64,000 nucleotides of DNA from assembly GCF_038050375.1 (NCBI RefSeq), contig NZ_CP150886.1, positions 2,087,318 through 2,151,317 of the forward strand, in the 5' to 3' direction. A model generated the notes under the pieces. The model did no database searches. It had not been told where the DNA came from and saw nothing but the letters and a program-made list of their open reading frames with translations. How positions within the stretch are numbered: position 1 is the stretch's first letter; each line of letters starts with the position of its first letter. Positions 45,608 to 53,722 of this stretch are shown piece by piece. The stretch comes from Okeanomitos corallinicola TIOX110 (GTDB lineage: Bacteria > Cyanobacteriota > Cyanobacteriia > Cyanobacteriales > Nostocaceae). The translations under genes and the position numbers were made by a program.

Positions 45608-47422
45608 ATGAGTGTAAGTTTCTCATTTTCTGATCTAATTGCTGGATACGTTACAGATAGCATCGCCGACGATGGTACTTTTGGACTAAAAACATCCGAT
45701 GGTCGAGAGTTTAAAGTCAAACTCAGCCCCATGGCCTATGCTAAATTAATCCAGAACTTTGACGAAGGCTATCCAGATGCTACTGGTAGCATGAGATCAA
45801 TGTTAGTTACCGGACGCTATTTATTTACTTATGGCGTATTTTATCCAGATAGTCAGATATTCGATGCTAAACAGATCGTTTTTGCTGGCCGTCAAAAAGA
45901 TGACTTCGTATTTGAAAAACAAGACTGGTGGGTAAAACAAATTAATGCTTTAGGTAAATTTTACTTAAAAGCTCAGTTTGGTGATGGTGACTACGACTAC
46001 CGCAAATATCGCACCACCTTAAACCTCAGCGGTGTACAGTCAAGCACCAACTTCCGCCAAGAAACAGACACCATCTCCCGTCTAGTCTATGGTTTCGCCA
46101 CCGCCTTCATGATGACCGGTAACGACAGTTTCCTGAAAGCAGCAGAACGAGGTACAGAGTACCTGCGGGAACACATGAGATTTGTGGACTCCGACGAAGG
46201 TATTGTTTATTGGTATCACGGTATTGATGTCAAGGGAGAAAAAGAAGATAAAATCTTTGCTTCCGAATTTGGGGATGATTATTATGCTATCCCTGCTTAT
46301 GAACAAATTTATGCTCTAGCTGGCCCTATTCAAACCTATCGCTGTACCGGTGATCCCCGCATTATGGATGACACCGAAAAAACTATTAAGCTTTTTAACG
46401 AGTTCTTACTAGATAAAGGCGAACATGGCGGTTATTTTTCCCATTTAGACCCCTTAACCTTAGATCCCCTCAGTGATTCATTAGGACATAATAAAGGCAC
46501 AAAAAACTGGAACTCCGTCGGTGATCATGCTCCCGCTTACCTAATTAACCTCTGGTTGGCTACAGGTAAACAGGAATACGCAGATATGCTGGAGTATACC
46601 TTTGACACCATTGAAAAACGTTTTCCTGACTACGAACATAGCCCCTTTGTGCAAGAAAGATTCTTCCAAGACTGGTCACATGATACCACTTGGGGTTGGC
46701 AGCAAAACCGGGCAGTAGTTGGTCATAACCTGAAAATTGCCTGGAACTTAATGCGGATGCAAAGCCTGAAAGCTAAAGATGGCTATGTGAATCTTGCTCA
46801 AAAAATTGCCGATATCATGCCAGATGCGGGTAGTGATCAACAACGTGGGGGTTGGTACGATGTGGTAGAAAGAACCCTCGCTGAAGGCGAAGAGCATTAC
46901 CGCTTTGTTTGGCATGATCGTAAAGCTTGGTGGCAACAAGAACAAGCAATTTTAGCCTATCAGATTCTGGCAGGAGTTCTGGAAAATAAAGAATATCATC
47001 GCTTGGCACGGGAATCAGCAGCATTTTATAACGCTTGGTTCTTAGATTTAGAAGAAGGTGGTGTTTACTTCAACGTTCTTGCTAACGGTATTCCTTACCT
47101 AGCTGGAGGTAACGAACGGGGTAAAGGTTCTCACTCCATGAGTGGTTATCACTCCTTTGAGTTATGTTATTTAGCAGCGGTTTATACCAACTTGCTAATT
47201 ACGAAACAACCAATGGACTTCTACTTTAAACCCATACCTGGTGGATTTGCTGATAATATCCTCAGAGTTTCCCCAGATATTTTACCTCCTGGTAGTGTGA
47301 AAATTGGTAAGTGTGAAATTGACGGCGAACCTTACAGCAACTTTGATGCAGATGCTTTAACCGTTACCTTACCTAAAACTAGCGAACGGGTGAAAGTAAA
47401 AGTACAAATTGTGCCTGTGTAG
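45608..47422 (+). CDS. AGE-family (N-acylglucosamine 2-epimerase) sugar isomerase-like protein
   Basis: 604 aa, longer than the usual 390-420. The (alpha/alpha)6 barrel covers about 100-520, with an N-terminal beta-type extension (1-105) and a C-terminal tail of about 80 residues. Barrel motifs are FATAFMMTGNDSFLKAAERGTEYL, LIKLWLATGKQEYADML-like NLWLATGKQEYAD, VVGHNLKIAWNLMRM, and WHDRKAWWQQEQAILAYQIL. The family GH-x-x-E motif reads GHNLK, with Lys for Glu. AGE enzymes interconvert sugars at C2; the Lys change and the extensions make the substrate uncertain. The icfG cluster of Synechocystis contains an AGE gene in the same position relative to STAS and glgX (recalled). Confidence 0.88.
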   Translation: MSVSFSFSDLIAGYVTDSIADDGTFGLKTSDGREFKVKLSPMAYAKLIQNFDEGYPDATGSMRSMLVTGRYLFTYGVFYPDSQIFDAKQIVFAGRQKDDFVFEKQDWWVKQINALGKFYLKAQFGDGDYDYRKYRTTLNLSGVQSSTNFRQETDTISRLVYGFATAFMMTGNDSFLKAAERGTEYLREHMRFVDSDEGIVYWYHGIDVKGEKEDKIFASEFGDDYYAIPAYEQIYALAGPIQTYRCTGDPRIMDDTEKTIKLFNEFLLDKGEHGGYFSHLDPLTLDPLSDSLGHNKGTKNWNSVGDHAPAYLINLWLATGKQEYADMLEYTFDTIEKRFPDYEHSPFVQERFFQDWSHDTTWGWQQNRAVVGHNLKIAWNLMRMQSLKAKDGYVNLAQKIADIMPDAGSDQQRGGWYDVVERTLAEGEEHYRFVWHDRKAWWQQEQAILAYQILAGVLENKEYHRLARESAAFYNAWFLDLEEGGVYFNVLANGIPYLAGGNERGKGSHSMSGYHSFELCYLAAVYTNLLITKQPMDFYFKPIPGGFADNILRVSPDILPPGSVKIGKCEIDGEPYSNFDADALTVTLPKTSERVKVKVQIVPV

Positions 47423-47465
47423 GAAGATGGGGGAGGAAAAAAGTCAAAATTAATCACTCCTGTAC

Positions 47466-47485
47466 GGGCGAACGGCCGTTCGCCC
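47466..47485. repeat. Perfect 20-bp palindrome, second copy
   Basis: GGGCGAACGGCCGTTCGCCC with left flank CTCCTGTAC, identical to 20801-20820. It lies in the AGE-STAS gap. Confidence 0.9.
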
Positions 47486-47529
47486 CTCCTAAATTCTCTT
47501 AAAAAATTTAGCCAACATTAACAATAAAT

Positions 47530-47862
47530 ATGGAAATTAACATTACTACCACTGAAGATATCAAAGTCGTTGAACTGATTGGTGATATAGATGCAAATAC
47601 AGCGCCAACAGTCACAGAACAAGTGAAACCCTTAGTTGAACCAGGCAGTAAAATTCTGCTAGACATGACCAAAGTAGAATATATGTCCAGTGCAGGTTTA
47701 CGTACACTATTAACAATACATCGGCAAGCAGAAGCTAAACAGGGAAACCTGGTACTTGTCGGTTTAAATGAAGAAGTTGAAGACACAATGAGTGTTACCG
47801 GATTTTTAGAACATTTCAAAACAACCAAAGACCTAGAAGCCGGATTAGCAGCCCTTAAATAA
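47530..47862 (+). CDS. STAS-domain anti-sigma-factor antagonist (RsbV/SpoIIAA-like) 1
   Basis: 110 aa. Single STAS domain: VVELIGDIDANTAPTVTEQV, ILLDMTKVEYMSSAGLRTLL with the phosphorylatable Ser in SSAG (about residue 58), and a C-terminal EHFKTTKDLEAGLAALK. In partner switches the unphosphorylated form binds the kinase. The phosphorylated form is reset by a SpoIIE-type phosphatase. Both partners are present downstream (50539 and 51143). It is 12 bases before glgX, matching a STAS-glgX pair in the Synechocystis icfG cluster (recalled). Confidence 0.94.
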   Translation: MEINITTTEDIKVVELIGDIDANTAPTVTEQVKPLVEPGSKILLDMTKVEYMSSAGLRTLLTIHRQAEAKQGNLVLVGLNEEVEDTMSVTGFLEHFKTTKDLEAGLAALK

Positions 47863-47874
47863 GGATAAAATTTC

Positions 47875-49995
47875 ATGGACAGAATTGATATTCATCCTAC
47901 CCATTCTTACGAAGGGTTTAAATTACGTAGTGGTAAACCTTTTCCCTTTGGTGCAACTATAGTCCCTGGGGGAGTAAACTTTTCGATCTTTTCCAGTCAT
48001 GCCATATCTTGTACTTTAGTCTTATTTGAAAAACACGAGAAAAAACCCTTTGCAGAAATTCCTTTCCCTGAAGAATTTCGGATTGGTAATGTATACTGCA
48101 TGACCGTGTTTGATCTGGATTATGAAAATCTGGAATATGGCTATCGTATGGATGGTCCCAATAACTTCCAGGCAGGTCACTGGTTTGATAGCAGTAAAAT
48201 TTTGATGGATCCTTACGCCAAGATTATTGGGGGGCGGGATGTTTGGGGTGTAACTCCCGACTGGAATGATATTTATCACCATCGTGCCAGAATTGCCTTT
48301 GATGATTTTGACTGGGAAGATGATCGGCCTTTGGAAATTCCCCCAGAGGATCAGGTTATTTATGAAATGCACGTCCGTAGTTTTACCCGTCATGCTTCTT
48401 CTGGTGTGAAAGAAAGACATCAGGGTACTTTTGCTGGTATTCGGGAAAAAATTCCCTATCTGAAAGAGTTGGGTGTCAATGCTGTAGAGTTGATGCCTAT
48501 TTATGAATTTGACGAGTTTGAAAATAGCCGTCCTAACCCCCAAACTGGGGAAACTCTGTATAATTACTGGGGTTATAGTACGGTTGGTTTTTTTGCTCCC
48601 AAGGCTGGTTATGCCGCGACTGGTAAGTTTGGGATGCAGGTGGATGAGTTAAAATCCCTGGTGAAGGAATTACACAAAAATGGGATTGAAGTAATTCTAG
48701 ATGTAGTATTTAATCATACCGCTGAAGGTAATGAAAATGGTCCAACAATTTCCTTTAGGGGGATTGACAATAAGACCTACTATATGTTGACCCCAGAAGG
48801 ATATTATTACAACTTTAGTGGGACTGGGAATACTCTTAACTGTAATAACCCCATTGTTCGAGGTATAGTTTTAGACTGTTTACGTTACTGGGCTTCAGAA
48901 TATCATATTGATGGTTTCCGGTTTGATTTGGCGGCTATTTTAGGTCGTGACCCTTGGGGCGCACCTTTGGCGAATCCGCCTTTGTTGGAGTCTTTAGCTT
49001 TTGACCCAATTTTGGCTAAGTGTAAATTGATCGCGGAAGCTTGGGATGCGGGCGGTTTGTATCAAGTTGGTTCTTTCCCTGCTTACGGGCGCTGGGCAGA
49101 ATGGAATGGTAAATACCGTGATGGGATTAGAAAGTTTTTGAAGGGGGATGGTACTGTTGGGGATGCAGCCCAACGTTTACAAGGTTCACCTGATCTTTAT
49201 GCTTGGTCTGGCCGCGCACCTGCAACTTCCATTAATTTTATTACGGCACACGATGGTTTTACCATGATGGATCTAGTTTCCTATGACGGGAAACATAATG
49301 AGGCCAATGGTGAAAATAATAATGATGGGACAAATGATAATGATAGCTGGAATTGTGGTTGGGAAGGGCCAACAGATGATCAGGGTATCAATGCCCTAAG
49401 ACATCGCCAGATTAAAAATGCCTTAGCGATGTTGATGGTGAGTCAAGGTGTACCTATGATCCTCATGGGTGATGAGGTGGGCAGGACTCAGTATGGTAAT
49501 AATAATACCTATTGCCATGACAATGATTTGAATTGGTTAGATTGGACACTGTTAGAAAAGAATGCAGATTTGTTTAAGTTTTTTAAACACTGTATTGCCT
49601 TCCGTAATTTACACCCAGTGTTAAGAAATCCCTGGCATTTCCAAAACCGAGATTACGTAGGAAGTGGTTACGCAGATATTACCTGGCATGGTACACAGGC
49701 TTGGAATGCAGATTGGTCAGATTCTAGTCGGACTATAGCTTTTATGCTGTGTGGTAAGCACGCCAAACAGGGAGCGGTGGAAGATAACTACATCTATGTG
49801 GCCATGAATATGCACTGGGAATCTTTATGGTTTGAAATTCCTGGTTTACCTGTGGGTATGAATTGGCACGTATTCGCAAACACTGGTGCGACTCCACCCA
49901 ATGAGAGTTGGCAACCTGGGACTGAACCCATGTTAGAAAATCAATCAGGGTTGTTAATGGGCGATCGCTCTGTGGCAATCTTAGTAGGGAAGTAG
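47875..49995 (+). CDS. glgX: Glycogen debranching enzyme / isoamylase-type GlgX
   Basis: 706 aa. N-terminal CBM48 (about 20-130: GKPFPFGATIVPGGVNFSIF). The GH13 barrel has EMHVRSF, the region IDGFRFDLAAIL with the nucleophile Asp, KLIAEAWDAGGLYQVG with the acid/base Glu, and ITAHDGFTMMDLV with the third Asp. GlgX-type insert: KHNEANGENNNDG. It cleaves alpha-1,6 branches of glycogen to release linear glucans. Being translated 12 bases after a STAS gene and followed by a second STAS gene ties glycogen breakdown to the partner-switching regulators. Confidence 0.96.
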   Translation: MDRIDIHPTHSYEGFKLRSGKPFPFGATIVPGGVNFSIFSSHAISCTLVLFEKHEKKPFAEIPFPEEFRIGNVYCMTVFDLDYENLEYGYRMDGPNNFQAGHWFDSSKILMDPYAKIIGGRDVWGVTPDWNDIYHHRARIAFDDFDWEDDRPLEIPPEDQVIYEMHVRSFTRHASSGVKERHQGTFAGIREKIPYLKELGVNAVELMPIYEFDEFENSRPNPQTGETLYNYWGYSTVGFFAPKAGYAATGKFGMQVDELKSLVKELHKNGIEVILDVVFNHTAEGNENGPTISFRGIDNKTYYMLTPEGYYYNFSGTGNTLNCNNPIVRGIVLDCLRYWASEYHIDGFRFDLAAILGRDPWGAPLANPPLLESLAFDPILAKCKLIAEAWDAGGLYQVGSFPAYGRWAEWNGKYRDGIRKFLKGDGTVGDAAQRLQGSPDLYAWSGRAPATSINFITAHDGFTMMDLVSYDGKHNEANGENNNDGTNDNDSWNCGWEGPTDDQGINALRHRQIKNALAMLMVSQGVPMILMGDEVGRTQYGNNNTYCHDNDLNWLDWTLLEKNADLFKFFKHCIAFRNLHPVLRNPWHFQNRDYVGSGYADITWHGTQAWNADWSDSSRTIAFMLCGKHAKQGAVEDNYIYVAMNMHWESLWFEIPGLPVGMNWHVFANTGATPPNESWQPGTEPMLENQSGLLMGDRSVAILVGK

Positions 49996-50030
49996 GTGAT
50001 TGGTGATTGGTGACTGGTGATTGGTGATTG
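49993..50030. repeat. Short tandem repeat, GTGATTG 7-bp units
   Basis: Five copies of GGTGATT/GGTGACT-type heptamers beginning at the glgX stop codon. Confidence 0.9.
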
Positions 50031-50103
50031 AATTATTGATCACCCACTCTCCCACTCACCTACTCTCCTGACTCCTTTTTATAAATTCAAATGGTAGGAA
50101 ATT

Positions 50104-50445
50104 ATGGCTTTTAGTGCAACTTTAGAAACAACAAGTAATGGCATCGCTAAAATTAGCTTATTTGGTGAATTGGATGCCAGTACCGCACCAGATTTTAAAA
50201 CCAAAGTAGAAGAAGCTGCTGCTGGCAACCCTAAACGATTAGTCTTGATGATGCAAGAGTTAGAGTACATGGCCAGTGCAGGACTACGGGTACTGATCTT
50301 TGCTAAACAAAAAATGGGATCTAGTGTAGATATTTATATGGTAGGAACTCAAGAATTACCATTAGATACGATCAAAAAAACTGGTTTTGATCAAAGTGTT
50401 TATCTGTTGGATGAATACGACGCAGCAAAAATAGAAAACGTGTAA
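50104..50445 (+). CDS. STAS-domain anti-sigma-factor antagonist 2
   Basis: 113 aa. STAS fold with ISLFGELDASTAPDFKTKV and LVLMMQELEYMASAGLRVLIFAKQ, with the conserved Ser in ASAG (about residue 59). It is clearly diverged from the STAS protein at 47530, so two inputs or outputs share one kinase/phosphatase pair. In Synechocystis two STAS proteins of the icfG cluster are regulated by the same phosphatase (established for IcfG, recalled). A hairpin follows at 50455. Confidence 0.94.
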   Translation: MAFSATLETTSNGIAKISLFGELDASTAPDFKTKVEEAAAGNPKRLVLMMQELEYMASAGLRVLIFAKQKMGSSVDIYMVGTQELPLDTIKKTGFDQSVYLLDEYDAAKIENV

Positions 50446-50454
50446 TCAACTTTT

Positions 50455-50482
50455 GTAGAGATGTTGTAAATAACGTCTCTAC
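50455..50482 (+). terminator. Hairpin GTAGAGATGTT ... AACGTCTCTAC
   Basis: An 11-bp stem with one G-T pair and a 6-base loop. A related palindrome, AGAGAGGTTCCATGGAACGT, is at 53053-53076, so this is a dispersed repeat that may act as an attenuator. Confidence 0.5.
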
Positions 50483-50538
50483 ATCTAAAGATTAGGCAAA
50501 TATTTAATTTAATCATTGCCATTCAAAAATACTAAATT

Positions 50539-50970
50539 ATGGAAACATTAACCTTAGCAGGAACATTAGATTCTTTAGGGGCGATCGCTAAATATGTGAT
50601 GGAAGCAGCCCAGTCAGCAGGTTTAGATAAAAAAGCCTGCTATAAACTACGTTTAGCAGTAGATGAAATTGCCACAAATATTATCACCCACGGCTATGAA
50701 GAAGCGGGATTAGAAGGTAAAATCAACCTATCTAGTGATCTCAAAGCATCAAGTTTAACTATTTGTTTGGAAGATACTGGATCTAGATATGATCCTTACG
50801 AAATGGTGACAGTAGAAGCTGAAGAATTAAATAAGCGATTGGAAGAACGTCGGATGGGTGGACTGGGAGTATACTTGGCTATACAAGGGGTGGATCAATA
50901 TTTCTATGAGCGTGTGGGAGAAAAAAATCGCAACATTTTTGTTGTAAATCTTAAAATAGCCGATTCATAG
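50539..50970 (+). CDS. RsbW/SpoIIAB-like anti-sigma serine kinase (HATPase_c)
   Basis: 143 aa. GHKL ATPase boxes: N box LAVDEIATNIITHGYEEAG, G1 LEDTGSRYDP, G2 RRMGGLGVYLAIQGVD. It would phosphorylate the Ser of the STAS proteins and bind a target regulator when free. The target is not visible here. It lies between STAS 2 and the SpoIIE phosphatase. A HIP1-type site (GGGCGATCGC) falls in the 5' coding region. Confidence 0.94.
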   Translation: METLTLAGTLDSLGAIAKYVMEAAQSAGLDKKACYKLRLAVDEIATNIITHGYEEAGLEGKINLSSDLKASSLTICLEDTGSRYDPYEMVTVEAEELNKRLEERRMGGLGVYLAIQGVDQYFYERVGEKNRNIFVVNLKIADS

Positions 50971-51142
50971 GTGTTATTGAAGCTATATTAATTTAATTCC
51001 ATCCCCGTCAATCTCAGTTAACTAGGTTAAGCAATTGAAAAAAATCAAGACATACAGGTTTTAGACATCTAATTTTTGGTATAACTCAGTTTAAATGAAA
51101 TTGGCAGTTTAAATAATTTACTGTGGGGGTAATTATTAAAAT

Positions 51143-52588
51143 ATGAATGATCAAAATCAAGCTCAACAAACAGATTACGAAGAACTGGAAGCACTCAGAA
51201 AAGAAGTAGCAGAACTGAGAAATGAAGAAGCTGCTTTTAAAGCTCAAAGTCAGCTATTAGAAAAATTAGCATCAATGGGTCGCTCCTCTAAAGAAGGGGA
51301 GGTACTCAAAGCGGCCTTACAAACTACTTTAGATGTAGCTACTACTCAAACTTCTTCGGAAAAAGGCAGTCTATTTTTACTTGAACCTTCTGGAAGGGTG
51401 GCAGATGCAATTTTGTCACAGGAGGAATTAGTGCTAGAAAAACGCAGAAATTTAATCGGTAATGTATTGGATAAAGGTTTGGCTGGTTGGGTAGTTCGTA
51501 ACCGTCAAATAGGATTAATTATAGATACTGATCAGGATGATCGCTGGTTAACTTTTCCTGATCAGCCTTATAATGTGCGTTCTGCTTTGGCTGTTCCTAT
51601 TATCAGAGGGGAAGAATTATTAGGAATCATTACTTTATTGCACTCTCAACCGGGACATTTTACCCAAGAAATAGCTAATCTGATGCTGTTAACGGCTGAT
51701 CAAATGGCTTTAGTTTTAGAAAATGTCCGTTTATATTCCAAACTTGAAAAATATTCGCAAGCTCTTGATGCTGAGTTAGAAAAAGGTAGACAGATTCAAA
51801 TAGATTTTCTGCCCTACGAATTACTACAATTACCTAATTGGGAAATTGCCGCCTGTTTTCATCCCGCTCGTCAGGTAGCTGGAGATTTTTATGATACTTT
51901 TGAGCTTCCTAATAATCAAATAGGATTGGTAATTGCTGATGTCTGTGATAAGGGTGTGGGAGCAGCTTTATTTATGGCATTGATGCGGAGCTTAGTTCGG
52001 GTTTTTTCTTCAGAAACTCAATTGCGTGGTTTTGCTAGTCAAATTCTGGAAGAAAATCAACCTGTTAACGGATGGCTGTGCGAAACTACTTCTATTAATT
52101 TAGCTCACCTTAATGCACTACAAGCAATTACTAGAACTAATGAATATGTAGCCAAAAATCACTGGCAAATGAGTATGTTTGCGACTATGTTTTTTGGTGT
52201 TTTAGATCCAGAAACAGGCATACTAACTTATATTAATGGTGGTCATGAATCGCTATTTATTTTGAATCAATCTGGGATTAAAAAGGTAATGAAATCTACT
52301 GGGCCAGCAGTGGGAATGATGCCAGGTTCTAAATTTAAAATTGAACAGGTGCAGATGGAATTAGGCGATATTTTGATTGGTTATACTGACGGGGTGACAG
52401 AAGGAAAAAGTCCCGAAGGTAAACTATTTACAGATAAACGACTGCATGATGTGATGAATCTACCATTTTCTTCTGCCTGTGATTTGCTCACTTCTATTAA
52501 AAGTAAGTTGTTTGATTTTATGGCTGATGCACCACAGTTTGATGATATTACTATGTTGTGTGTTAGACGGGGTTGCGATGGTGGGTAG
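51143..52588 (+). CDS. icfG: GAF-SpoIIE (PP2C) serine phosphatase, IcfG/RsbU-like
   Basis: 481 aa. An N-terminal coiled coil (about 5-45) and a GAF domain (about 50-200: TSSEKGSLFLLEPSGR, GLAGWVVRNRQIG, ALAVPIIRGEELLGII) lead to a SpoIIE/PP2C phosphatase (about 230-478). Metal-binding motifs are QVAGDFYDTF, IADVCDKGVGAALFMAL, GYTDGVTEG and QFDDITMLCV. It would dephosphorylate the STAS proteins. The gene set AGE-STAS-glgX-STAS-kinase-phosphatase matches the Synechocystis icfG cluster, where icfG mutants fail to coordinate glucose and inorganic carbon use. The symbol is given on that context; the phosphatase and kinase order may differ from Synechocystis. Confidence 0.88.
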   Translation: MNDQNQAQQTDYEELEALRKEVAELRNEEAAFKAQSQLLEKLASMGRSSKEGEVLKAALQTTLDVATTQTSSEKGSLFLLEPSGRVADAILSQEELVLEKRRNLIGNVLDKGLAGWVVRNRQIGLIIDTDQDDRWLTFPDQPYNVRSALAVPIIRGEELLGIITLLHSQPGHFTQEIANLMLLTADQMALVLENVRLYSKLEKYSQALDAELEKGRQIQIDFLPYELLQLPNWEIAACFHPARQVAGDFYDTFELPNNQIGLVIADVCDKGVGAALFMALMRSLVRVFSSETQLRGFASQILEENQPVNGWLCETTSINLAHLNALQAITRTNEYVAKNHWQMSMFATMFFGVLDPETGILTYINGGHESLFILNQSGIKKVMKSTGPAVGMMPGSKFKIEQVQMELGDILIGYTDGVTEGKSPEGKLFTDKRLHDVMNLPFSSACDLLTSIKSKLFDFMADAPQFDDITMLCVRRGCDGG

Positions 52589-52647
52589 TAATTTTTGATT
52601 GTTTAAATTGTTAACTTAGCCTCAATTTATTTGAATACAAGTATTTT

Positions 52648-52672
52648 ACCCCAGACCTGAAAAGGCTGGGGT
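52648..52672 (+). terminator. Hairpin ACCCCAGACCTGAAAAGGCTGGGGT
   Basis: A GC-rich stem of 7 plus 3 bp with one bulged A and a GAAA-type loop, 59 bases after the phosphatase stop, followed by AATTTCTTG. Probable terminator of the icfG-like operon. Confidence 0.75.
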
Positions 52673-52712
52673 AATTTCTTGTTAAGAGTAATATTTACCA
52701 ATACAGAATACA

Positions 52713-52953
52713 TAGGGCTTGCTGTTCGCGTAGCGTGCCGTTAGGCATACATAAAAGTGTTTCCGTGAAGGAAAGCAAGAGGCAAGAGGCACTTATACAA
52801 TAGTTTTGAATATATGTTATCCTATTTTTGAAAGTTTAGAATCTCAATGCAAGGTTTTTCAACCCTTATGTGCAAAAACCCTGCACTTTTTGATCAGAAA
52901 AATCGCTATAATCTTTACCTCATCTTGCTTTTAGATTTATACAGCATCTCCTA
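52713..52953. mobile_element. MITE-like element, second copy
   Basis: The left end is TAGGGCTTGCTG; the right end, inverted, is TAGGAGATGCTGTATAAATC. The internal stretch (ATGCAAGGTTTTTCA, then TGCACTTTTTGATCA, then AAAATCGCTATAATC) matches 28182-28270. A GTTCGCGTAGCGTGCCGTTA repeat has inserted near the left end. No ORF. Confidence 0.6.
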
Positions 52954-53230
52954 CATAAATCATATTGGTTCATATTAATAAATTTACATACATATATGGG
53001 CGTTGCTGATTTTAGGGATGAAAATGATTTTGCATAAATCTAAAAACCTTGCAGAGAGGTTCCATGGAACGTCTCTACACTAAAAAAACATCCCGCACTT
53101 ATGCAATACCAATTTACATATATGTGTTGACTTCATGGTTAATACTGGTTATAGTAGCAACAGATACAGGCGCAAAGCTACAAAAAACAAAGTTTACGAC
53201 TAATATATATACCAAATAAGCACAAATATC

Positions 53231-53722
53231 ATGAATTACAACTATGTTCTGTCTAATAATTTAGTCATAGATTCTTCAGTAAGTCTTGACGCAACAATAA
53301 TAAATGCTTTAGATCAAGTTCATTTGTTAGTACAGCAGAGATTACAGGCTTTTGCTCATCAGCCGGAATTTACTGAGAAGATGGGGTTGGCTTTTGGGAT
53401 AGGGGTTGAAGTTGATTTTCTGAGAACGGCATGGTTAGCAGGGGATTATAGTATTTTCCCCGTTATAGAAATTCGGAATACAGAAGAGTTAAATGGCGCA
53501 AATGGGGCTTTTTCCACTGAAACAGGGAGAATTTACCTTGCACAAGAATTTATTAGCAACAATATAGATAATTTAGAATTAGCGGTTAATGTACTGCTAG
53601 AAGAGATTGGGCATAAAGTTGATGATGTTTTGAATAATACTGATAGTGCAGGGGATGAAGGAGCAATTTTCTTAGCTTTGGTACAAGGGGAAAGTCTGTC
53701 TGAAGAAGTGCTACAGAAGTAG
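53231..53722 (+). CDS. N-terminal domain of a giant RTX/Calx-beta protein, cut off by a frameshift
   Basis: 163 aa, from ATG 53231 to TAG 53720. The domain (LVQQRLQAFAHQPEFTEKM, FPVIEIRNTEELNGANGAFS, YLAQEFI, VLLEEIGHKVDDVLN, DEGAIFLALVQGESLSEE) is of the kind found at the start of large cyanobacterial RTX proteins. LLEEIGH recalls a metallopeptidase helix but is not a canonical HExxH. The RTX array continues immediately downstream in another frame (see 53704). The stop thus truncates the gene after its first domain. A sequencing error or a real mutation could explain this. Confidence 0.8.
   Translation: MNYNYVLSNNLVIDSSVSLDATIINALDQVHLLVQQRLQAFAHQPEFTEKMGLAFGIGVEVDFLRTAWLAGDYSIFPVIEIRNTEELNGANGAFSTETGRIYLAQEFISNNIDNLELAVNVLLEEIGHKVDDVLNNTDSAGDEGAIFLALVQGESLSEEVLQK

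Larger units (their letters stand above)
52589..53230. other. Repeat-rich intergenic region after the icfG-like locus
   Basis: 642 bases with no gene. It holds a terminator (52648-52672), a MITE-like element (52713-52953), a second element-like end TGGGCGTTGCTGATTTTAGG (from about 52997) and a palindrome at 53053-53076. It separates the icfG-like locus from the giant surface protein gene. Confidence 0.8.
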
